Part shown: positions 5,733 through 11,592 of the stretch, piece by piece
How positions within the stretch are numbered: position 1 is the stretch's first letter
How the letters are laid out: each line of letters opens with the position of its first letter
DNA from: Actinobacteria bacterium UBA5182
GTDB taxonomy: Bacteria; Actinomycetota; UBA4738
Length of the DNA stretch: 11,592 bases
Assembly: GCA_002413185.1 (NCBI GenBank)
Contig: DHWM01000155.1
Span: 1-11,592 of the forward strand
Direction of reading: 5' to 3'
Translations under genes and position numbers: made by a program
Notes under the pieces: model-generated
What the model was told of the DNA's origin: nothing
What the model saw: the letters and a program-made list of their open reading frames with translations, nothing else
Database searches by the model: none

Positions 5733-6611
5733 CTAGACCTCGAGGAAGCGGCGCATGGCGATCAGGCTGGCCAGCGACGAGACGATGAGGCTGAGCACGA
5801 TCAGCCAGGGGATGACCGAGATGATGTGGGGGGTGCCCACCAGCGGGAAGAAGCCGAGCTGTCCCCGCAGCGGGTCGATGAAGGCGACCTTCATGATGAA
5901 CAGCCCCAGGATGGCCCCGCCCGCCCCGATCAGGCCTTCGATCAGCCCTTCGATCAGGAACGGCACCCGGATGTGCCAGTTCGTCGCGCCGACCAGCCGC
6001 ATGATCCCGATCTCCTTGCGCCGGGCGAACACGGCCATCCGAACGGTGTTCCCGATCAGGGCGGCCGCGGAGATCAGCATGATCAGCGCCACCGCCAGGA
6101 CGCCCACCCGGAACACGTGGATGACGGCGAACAGGCGCTTCAGGATCTGGCGGTTGTCGCGGATCTTGTCTATGCCCGGCTGACTGGCCAGCCGGGCCGC
6201 CACCACCCCGAATTCCTCCGGGTTCTTGAGCTTCACCTGGAAGGAGGCCGGCAGGGCGTCCGGGCCGACGTTCTGGACCAGGTTCTTCTGGTCCTTGAAG
6301 ATCTCCTGGAAGTGCCGGTAGGCGTCCTCCGGCGATTCGTAGCTGACGCTCTTGACCTCGGGCATCGCGGAGAGGACCTGGCTGAGGTGTTGCTGCTCCG
6401 CCGGGCTGACGTTCTTCTGCAGGAACACCGAGACCTCGACGTCGCGGGTGGTGAAGTCGATCAGCAGGTTGACCTCGCTGCTGACCAGCAGCGTGCTCCC
6501 CACCAGGAACAGCGCGATGAAGGACGTCGAGACCGCGGCGAAGGCGATCAGGCCGTTGCGCTTCAGCCCCTGGAGGGTCTCCCGGAAGAAATAGTCGAGC
6601 CTAAGCGCCAT
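5733..6611 (-). CDS. ftsX: Cell division protein FtsX (ABC transporter permease-like)
   Basis: The 292-residue membrane protein forms a complex with the ATPase FtsE at the division site and activates peptidoglycan hydrolases across the membrane; it is not thought to transport a substrate. Topology fits FtsX: a cytoplasmic N-terminus (MALRLDYFFRETLQGLKRNG), TM1 about 21-45, an extracellular domain about 46-165 with the VSVFL...Q..L strand pattern, then TM2 (about 168-190), TM3 (about 217-243) and TM4 (about 262-285). The cytoplasmic loop before TM3 has RRKEIGIMRLVGAT (197-210), the conserved FtsX/MacB signature that contacts the ATPase. The start overlaps the end of ftsE by 11 bp. The length is normal. 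Confidence 0.96.
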   Translation of the reverse strand: MALRLDYFFRETLQGLKRNGLIAFAAVSTSFIALFLVGSTLLVSSEVNLLIDFTTRDVEVSVFLQKNVSPAEQQHLSQVLSAMPEVKSVSYESPEDAYRHFQEIFKDQKNLVQNVGPDALPASFQVKLKNPEEFGVVAARLASQPGIDKIRDNRQILKRLFAVIHVFRVGVLAVALIMLISAAALIGNTVRMAVFARRKEIGIMRLVGATNWHIRVPFLIEGLIEGLIGAGGAILGLFIMKVAFIDPLRGQLGFFPLVGTPHIISVIPWLIVLSLIVSSLASLIAMRRFLEV

Positions 6612-7287
6612 AGCCGTAGACTCCCCTGGCCTGGTCCCGGACGACCCGCCCGCAATCGAGCTCGATGACCCGGCGCCGCATAGCGTCCACGATGGCGTTG
6701 TCGTGGGTCGCCATGATCACCGTGGTCCCGGTTCGGTTGATCCGGTCGAGCAGCTTCATGATGTCCACCGACGTCGACGGGTCCAGGTTCCCCGTCGGCT
6801 CGTCGGCCATCAGGATGAGCGGGCGGTTGACGAAGGCCCGGGCGATGGAGACGCGCTGCTGTTCCCCACCCGAGAGCTCGTCCGGGTAGTTCTTCAGCTT
6901 GTCTCCCAAGCCCACCACCCCGCAGATCTCCGGAACGCGTTGCTCGATGACGTGACGTGGCTTTCCGATGACATCCAGGGCGAACCCGACGTTGTCGAAG
7001 ACGGTCCTGTCCGGGAGGAGCTTGAAGTCCTGGAACACGGTGCCGATGTTGCGTCGCAGGTACGGGACCTTCCACGGGGAGAGCTTGGCGATGTTCTTGC
7101 CAGCCACGTAGATCTCGCCATTCGTCGGCTCCTCCTCCTTCATCAGCAGCCGGATCAAGGTGGACTTGCCGGAGCCCGACAGGCCAACCACGAACACGAA
7201 CTCGCCCTTGCCGATCTCGAGCGAGACGTCCTCGAGGGCGACGACGGACTCCTTGTAGACCTTGGTGACGTTGTCGAGTTTGATCAT
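6601..7287 (-). CDS. ftsE: Cell division ATP-binding protein FtsE
   Basis: This is the 228-residue ABC ATPase that powers FtsX. Walker A is GLSGSGKST (35-43), the Q-loop is VFQDFKLLPDRTVFDNV (84-100), the signature is LSGGEQQR (138-145), Walker B is LILMADEP (157-164), and the switch histidine is in ATHD (193-196). The start was set at 7287 because MIKLDNVTKVY is the usual FtsE N-terminus. The frame is open about 163 codons further upstream but overlaps the divergent gene and has no family similarity. No clear ribosome binding site precedes the ATG. It overlaps ftsX by 11 bp and heads the ftsE-ftsX-smpB transcription unit. Confidence 0.96.
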   Translation of the reverse strand: MIKLDNVTKVYKESVVALEDVSLEIGKGEFVFVVGLSGSGKSTLIRLLMKEEEPTNGEIYVAGKNIAKLSPWKVPYLRRNIGTVFQDFKLLPDRTVFDNVGFALDVIGKPRHVIEQRVPEICGVVGLGDKLKNYPDELSGGEQQRVSIARAFVNRPLILMADEPTGNLDPSTSVDIMKLLDRINRTGTTVIMATHDNAIVDAMRRRVIELDCGRVVRDQARGVYGYGA

Positions 7288-7340
7288 GGCTCGAAGGGCG
7301 TGTCCGAAGAAGGGGCGTTGCCTTTGACGGTCGGCCGATG

Positions 7341-7370
7341 TTAACAGTCGATCCCGACCATTGGAATCAA
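7341..7370 (-). promoter_or_regulatory. Candidate promoter of ftsE-ftsX-smpB
   Basis: On the minus strand TTGATT (7370-7365) and TGTTAA (7346-7341) are separated by 18 bases. This would place the transcript start about 45-50 bases before ftsE. It is the only plausible sigma-70-like pair in the 189-bp divergent gap on that strand. Confidence 0.4.
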
Positions 7371-7428
7371 GGTCGGCAAGGAAGGTGATCGAATGCTTCC
7401 GCCGGCTTTGGTGGCCCGGGCCGGCCGG

Positions 7429-7455
7429 TTGACCTTCCAGGCCAGCCGGTAGAAT
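7429..7455 (+). promoter_or_regulatory. Candidate promoter of the glycosyltransferase-methyltransferase gene
   Basis: TTGACC (7429-7434) and TAGAAT (7450-7455) are good hexamer matches, though the 15-bp spacer is short. A transcript start near 7462 would give a short leader that contains the binding site GAGGAG (7464-7469), seven bases before the GTG start. Confidence 0.45.
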
Positions 7456-7476
7456 CCGCCGTCGAGGAGTGCAACC

Positions 7477-8811
7477 GTGCCTGATCCCAGCCCGAGTCAA
7501 CCGGCGCTTTCCACCGTCGTTCCCGTCTGGAACGGCGAGCACAACCTGGGCAAGCTGCTGCCCCGGCTCTCCACCACCCTGGAGACGCTGAACGCGGGAC
7601 CGACCGAGATCGTGGTGGTGCTCCCCTCGGATGACCCCGCCGCGGCCCTGGTGGAGCGGTCCGGCGGGAGGGTGGTGCACTGTGACCTTCCCGGCTACGG
7701 GAACGCGCTGAACGCCGGGCTGGCCGCGGCCCGCGGTCGATGGGTCGTGACCATGGACGCCGACTTCTCGCACCACCCCGAGTTCATCCGGACCCTATGG
7801 CTCCGCCGCCGGACGGCGGACGTGTTGATCGCTTCGAGATACGTCCCGGGGGCGTACGCCTCGATGCCGCTGTCACGCCGCATCGCCAGCCGCACCCTCA
7901 ACCGCATCTATCGCACCGCGCTGGCCCTTCCCCACCACGACCTGTCCAGCGGGTTCCGGATGTACAGCGGCGCGGTGCTGGCCGACATCGGCCCGGTGAA
8001 CGCCGACGGCCTGGACTCGCTCCAGGAGATCCTGGTGAAGGCGTTCGCGCAGGGATGGAAGATCCAGGAGGTCCCGCTGTTCTACCGCCAGTCCCGGACA
8101 TGGACCAGCGGCCGTCTGACCGAGTTGGGCATGGGCTACGTCAAGACACTTGGCCGGCTGATGGCCCTTCGGAACTCCGTGAAGTCGGCTGACTACGACC
8201 ACCGCGCCTTCGACTCGTGGATCCCTTTGCAGCGGTACTGGCAGCGAGCCCGCTTCCAGGTCATCCGAGGCATGGCCGACGGCAGCACCAGGCTCCTCGA
8301 CATCGGGTGCGGGTCCAGCCGGATCCTGCAGAGCCTCCCCCAGGCGGTCGGAGTTGACATGCAGATCCGAAAGCTCCGGTGGCTCCGGGCGCCGGGCCGC
8401 CAGCTCGTCCAGGCCTCCTTGATGGAGCTCCCCTTCGGCGACGACGCCTTCGACTGCGTGATCTCGTCCGAGGTCATCGAGCACATCCCCCGTGAGCAGA
8501 TCGACCTCTCGGACATGGTCCGGGTGCTGGCCCCGGGCGGGACGCTGATCCTCGGAACCCCCGACTACGGGCGTTGGATCTGGCGGTTCCTGGAGGGGCT
8601 GTACAAGAAGGTCTTCCCGGAAGGCTACGCCACCGAGCACATCAACCGGTACACCCGCAGGTCGCTCCAGCACGAGATCGAACGCATGGGGCTCACCGTG
8701 ATGGACATCCAATACGTGGGCGGCTCCGAGATGATCTTTAGGGCGGTCAAGCCGAAAAGCGCTGTGGCACAGCCCCAACGCCCGGCACTTCGGAGCGTAG
8801 CCGGCTCGTGA
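7477..8811 (+). CDS. Fusion protein: family 2 glycosyltransferase plus SAM-dependent methyltransferase
   Basis: The 444-residue protein starts at GTG 7477, with GAGGAG seven bases upstream. Residues 10-235 form a GT-A glycosyltransferase of family 2, closest in pattern to dolichol/polyprenol-phosphate sugar synthases: STVVPVWNGEHNL (12-24), the metal-binding DAD (94-96), an SRYVPG block, SGFRMYSG and the QEILVKAFAQGWKIQEVPL region. Residues 255-410 are a class I methyltransferase: LLDIGCG (273-279) for SAM binding, VGVDM, LPFGDDAFDCVISSEVIEHI and a post-motif LAPGGTLILGTPDYG. There is no membrane segment. It probably adds a sugar to a lipid-phosphate or cell-envelope acceptor, with a methylation step in the same product; acceptor and sugar are unknown. 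It faces against all neighbours and lies between prfB and ftsE. Confidence 0.88.
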   Translation: MPDPSPSQPALSTVVPVWNGEHNLGKLLPRLSTTLETLNAGPTEIVVVLPSDDPAAALVERSGGRVVHCDLPGYGNALNAGLAAARGRWVVTMDADFSHHPEFIRTLWLRRRTADVLIASRYVPGAYASMPLSRRIASRTLNRIYRTALALPHHDLSSGFRMYSGAVLADIGPVNADGLDSLQEILVKAFAQGWKIQEVPLFYRQSRTWTSGRLTELGMGYVKTLGRLMALRNSVKSADYDHRAFDSWIPLQRYWQRARFQVIRGMADGSTRLLDIGCGSSRILQSLPQAVGVDMQIRKLRWLRAPGRQLVQASLMELPFGDDAFDCVISSEVIEHIPREQIDLSDMVRVLAPGGTLILGTPDYGRWIWRFLEGLYKKVFPEGYATEHINRYTRRSLQHEIERMGLTVMDIQYVGGSEMIFRAVKPKSAVAQPQRPALRSVAGS

Positions 8812-8817
8812 GGCCGG
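8801..8817. terminator. Weak hairpin at the convergent gene ends
   Basis: CCGGCTC and GAGGCCGG face each other around a very short loop, with one bulged G. They overlap the stop of the plus-strand gene and lie 30 bp before the prfB stop. No proper T-run follows on either strand, so this is only a possible bidirectional terminator. Confidence 0.25.
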
Positions 8818-8846
8818 TCGTTCGGTTGCTTTCGAGCTAACGCGGG

Positions 8847-9963
8847 TCAGGCTGGCGATGCCGGCTCGGTGGCCCGCCGGTGCAGCTCCGCGTCGACGAA
8901 GGCCTCGATGTCGCCGTCGAGCACCGCGTCCACGTTCCCGACCTCCGTGTTGGTGCGATGGTCCTTGACCAGCCGGTACGGGTGGAGCACATAGGACCGG
9001 ATCTGCGATCCGAAGTCGATCCCCATCTGGTGGCCTCGGAGGCTCTCGATCCTCGCCTCGCGCTCCCGGCGGGCCCGCTCGGCCAGTCGAGCCGTGAGGA
9101 TCCGCATGGCCACCGCCTTGTTCTGGAGCTGGGACCGTTCGTTCTGGCAGGCCGCGGTGATGCCGGTGGGAAGGTGGGTGATCCGGACGGCGGAGTCGGT
9201 GGTGTTCACTGACTGCCCGCCGGCGCTGGAGGACCGGTACACGTCGATCCGGAGGTCCTTCGGATCGATTTCGACGCCCGCTTCCTCCTCGGGGATGAGC
9301 GGGATCACGTCGAGCGAGGCGAAGGAGGTGTGGCGACGATGGGCCTGGTCGAAGGGTGAGAGCCGGACCAGCCGGTGCACACCCCGCTCCGCGCTGAGGA
9401 GCCCGTACGCGTTGGTCCCCTTCAAGGTGAACGTGGCGCTCTTGATGCCGGCCTCCTCTCCGGGCAGCACCTCGTCGAGCTCCGCGTCGAGGCCCTCCCG
9501 TTCGGCCCACCGCAGGTACATCCGAAGCAGCATGTCGGCCCAATCCTGCGAATCGATCCCGCCAGCTCCCGCGTGCAGGCTGGCCACCGCGTCGTTCGCG
9601 TCGTACTGGCCGGACAGGAGACTGGCCAGCTCGACCCGATCGAGCTCCGCCTCCAGCGCGGGAAGCTTCGACTCTATATCGCGAGCGAGGTCGGGATCGG
9701 CCTCCCCCGCCAGGAGCTCGTCCAGAAGCTGGATGTCATCGAGCTGCTTGATCAGCCTGGCGTGGCGCTGCAGGACGTCGGTCGCCCGGGAGAGCTGTGT
9801 GTTCAGCCGCTGGCCTCGGGCCGGATCCTCCCACACGCCGGGCTCGCCCAGCTCCCGCTCGAGCTGGGCGGCCTGAGCCCGCTTGGCCTCGACGTCAAAG
9901 GTACTCCTTCGCGTTGGCCACTCTTCGGGCGAGCTCCTGGATACGGTCGCTGTACTCGCTCAT
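8847..9963 (-). CDS. prfB: Peptide chain release factor 2 (RF2), with programmed +1 frameshift
   Basis: RF2 reads UAA and UGA stop codons and triggers peptide release. The gene is two frames: ATG 9963 through codon 22 (CTT, 9900-9898), then an in-frame TGA at 9897-9895. Skipping the T at 9897 continues as GAC GTC GAG to the stop at 8847, giving 371 residues (E. coli RF2 has 365). The codon-recognition tripeptide SPF is near residues 202-204, followed by the HRRHTSF block. The catalytic GGQ is near 248-250 in SSSAGGQSVNTTDSAVRITH. A single-frame reading would start only at GTG 9836 and lose the first 42 residues. The ATG is 12 bp after the secA stop, so the two are likely cotranscribed. Confidence 0.96.
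9894..9909 (-). promoter_or_regulatory. RF2 autoregulatory frameshift site
   Basis: On the minus strand AAGGAG (9909-9904), a 3-base spacer TAC, then CTT TGA C. This is the classical RF2 arrangement: an internal Shine-Dalgarno-like element three bases before the slippery CUU codon, with a poorly terminating UGA-C. Low RF2 favours the +1 shift and more RF2 synthesis; high RF2 favours termination after 22 residues. Confidence 0.95.
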
Positions 9964-9975
9964 GGAGTTCTCGCC

Positions 9976-11592
9976 TCAGGCCGACATCCCGTGGCACTTC
10001 TTGAACTTCTTGCCGGAGCCACAGGGACACGGAGCGTTGCGGGGCGTCTTCCCCTCAGCCGATGCCTGCGGAGACGACCCGGCGGCTTGGGCACCCGCTC
10101 CTTCGCCGTCGCCCTGGTTGGTGAACACCCGCTGGGGCCTGGGCCGGGCCGGTTCGTCCTGCCGCAGCAACTCGACGCGATAGATGTATTGGACGAAGTC
10201 GTCCTGGATGGACTCCTTCATCTCGTTGAACATGTCGTAGGCCTCGCGCTGGTATTCGACCAACGGGTCGCGCTGCCCGTACGCCCGCAACCCGATGCCC
10301 TCCTGGAGATAGTCCATCTCGTAGAGGTGCTCGCGCCACCGGTTGTCGATGATCGAAAGGAGCACCATCCGCTCGAGCTCCCTGAGGATCGTCAGGCCGG
10401 AGTTGGGGTCCTGGCCCAGCTCCTGCTCCTTGGCCTCGTAGAGCTCCAGGGCATCCTGGGCCAGATGCTCCTGGACCTCCTCCGCCCGGTCCAGCTCCCG
10501 CAGCTGGTCCTTCGAGACCCGCACGGGGTAGATCGAGCCCAGGGCCGTCAGGAGGCCGTCGAGGTCCCATTCCTCAGGGTAGATGTCCTTGGTCACGTAG
10601 CGCGCGACGGTTCCGGCCACCACCTGCGCCACCATGTCGAGCGCCTCGTCCTTGAGGTCGCGGCCCTCCAGGATCTTCTTGCGCTCCTCGTAGATCACCT
10701 GGCGCTGGGTGTTCATGACCTCGTCGTACTTCAGGACGTTCTTGCGGATCTCGAAGTTCTGCTCCTCCACGTTCTTCTGGGCGGTCTCGATGGCCCGGGT
10801 GACCATCTTCGCCACGATGGGCTCCTCTTCCGGCCACTTGAACCGGTCCATGATCCGGCCGATGCGGTCCGAAGCGAACAGCCGCATCAGGTCGTCCTCG
10901 AGCGAGAGGTAGAAGCCCGACTCACCGGGGTCGCCCTGGCGGCCCGACCGGCCCCGGAGCTGATTGTCGATTCGCCGCGACTCGTGGCGCTCGGTGCCCA
11001 GCACGTACAGCCCGCCCAGCGCGACCACCTCGTCGTGTTCGGCGTCGGTCTGCTTCTTGAGCTTCTCGAAGATCGGCTGGTACTCGGCCTCGTAGTCCGA
11101 CCGCTCGTCGGGTTCCATCTCGAACAGCAGGTAGCGGTCGTTGTCGAAGTCCCGCGAGGCCATCTCCTGGCGGGCCAGGTACTCGGGGTTGCCGCCGAGG
11201 AGGATGTCGACGCCACGCCCGGCCATGTTGGTGGCCACGGTGACGGACCCCGGCCGGCCGGCCTGGGCGATGATGATGGCCTCCTTCTCGTGCTGCTTGG
11301 CGTTCAGGACGTGGTGCGGGATGCCCCGGCGGTTCAGGTAGCCCGCCAGCTTCTCGGACTTCTCGATGCTCACCGTTCCCACAAGGATCGGCTGCCCCTT
11401 CTCGTTGCGCTCGGCGATGTCCTCGGTCCCCCCCCGCCACTTCACGTCCTCGTTCTTGTAGATCAGGTCCTGTTCGTCCTGCCGGACCATTGGCCGGTTG
11501 GTCGGGATCTCCACCACGCCGAGCTTGTAGACCTCCTCGAACTCCCGGGCCTGGGTGCGGGCGGTACCGGTCATCCCGGCGAGCTTGTCGTA
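9976..11592 (-). CDS. secA: Preprotein translocase ATPase SecA, C-terminal 538 residues (cut by window edge)
   Basis: SecA drives preproteins through SecYEG using ATP. The frame is open to the right edge (reading YDKLAGMTGTA at the border), so the N-terminal ATPase half is missing from the window. Visible parts are the second nucleotide-binding domain with ATNMAGRGVDILLGGN, then GTERHESRRIDNQLRGRSGRQGDPG. The helical scaffold and wing domains follow, with YDEVMNTQRQVIYEER and RAYGQRDPLVEYQREAYDMF read in parts. Last comes the C-terminal zinc motif CPCGSGKKFKKCH, which binds SecB or phospholipid/ribosome in characterised SecA proteins. The Val in GRGVD replaces the Thr usual in this motif. The stop at 9976 lies 12 bp before prfB. 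Confidence 0.97.
   Translation of the reverse strand, partial: YDKLAGMTGTARTQAREFEEVYKLGVVEIPTNRPMVRQDEQDLIYKNEDVKWRGGTEDIAERNEKGQPILVGTVSIEKSEKLAGYLNRRGIPHHVLNAKQHEKEAIIIAQAGRPGSVTVATNMAGRGVDILLGGNPEYLARQEMASRDFDNDRYLLFEMEPDERSDYEAEYQPIFEKLKKQTDAEHDEVVALGGLYVLGTERHESRRIDNQLRGRSGRQGDPGESGFYLSLEDDLMRLFASDRIGRIMDRFKWPEEEPIVAKMVTRAIETAQKNVEEQNFEIRKNVLKYDEVMNTQRQVIYEERKKILEGRDLKDEALDMVAQVVAGTVARYVTKDIYPEEWDLDGLLTALGSIYPVRVSKDQLRELDRAEEVQEHLAQDALELYEAKEQELGQDPNSGLTILRELERMVLLSIIDNRWREHLYEMDYLQEGIGLRAYGQRDPLVEYQREAYDMFNEMKESIQDDFVQYIYRVELLRQDEPARPRPQRVFTNQGDGEGAGAQAAGSSPQASAEGKTPRNAPCPCGSGKKFKKCHGMSA

Noticed and set aside
5049..6668. A 539-codon open frame on the plus strand
   Set aside because: It runs antisense to ssrA, smpB and ftsX, all of which are secure. 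Its His/Asp/Arg-rich composition is typical of a shadow frame.
7873..9543. A 556-codon open frame on the minus strand
   Set aside because: It crosses antisense to the glycosyltransferase gene and out of frame through prfB. No motif supports it.

Overview
The window looks like chromosomal DNA of a high-GC Gram-positive bacterium (Actinomycetota, probably an uncultured or deep lineage). The evidence is strong G/C third-position bias, GTG/TTG starts, an actinobacterial-type SecA with a C-terminal zinc motif, and a minus-strand housekeeping set secA, prfB, ftsE, ftsX, smpB, ssrA. No species can be named from this sequence alone.

Right part (4798-11592) is host core genome. On the minus strand lie the C-terminal 538 residues of SecA, then prfB (RF2) with a textbook programmed +1 frameshift, then, after one inserted gene, the tightly packed ftsE-ftsX-smpB cluster and the tmRNA gene ssrA. 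SmpB and tmRNA work together in ribosome rescue. FtsE and FtsX form the divisome ABC complex that controls peptidoglycan hydrolysis. SecA drives protein export. The one gene facing the other way (7477-8811) encodes a glycosyltransferase family 2 domain fused to a SAM-dependent methyltransferase. It sits between prfB and ftsE.

Left part (1 to about 4800) is accessory and is read as one end of an integrated mobile element. It contains an uncharacterised pair of genes with an ATGA overlap (to 443 and 440-1396) and a 372-bp gene-free stretch with a duplicated 36-bp motif and short inverted repeats. A translationally coupled three-gene module follows: a small basic protein, a replication-relaxation-like protein and a 512-residue large serine recombinase. 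The recombinase reading frame runs into the 3' end of ssrA on the opposite strand, and its last 20 residues or so are encoded by antisense tmRNA sequence. This places the integration junction at the 3' end of ssrA and leaves the tmRNA intact. The other end of the element lies beyond the left edge.

The points that most deserve a second look are the tmRNA-encoded tail of the recombinase, the duplicated motif in front of the recombination module, the unidentified two-gene cassette carried as cargo, and the GT2-methyltransferase fusion inside the cell-division/translation cluster.
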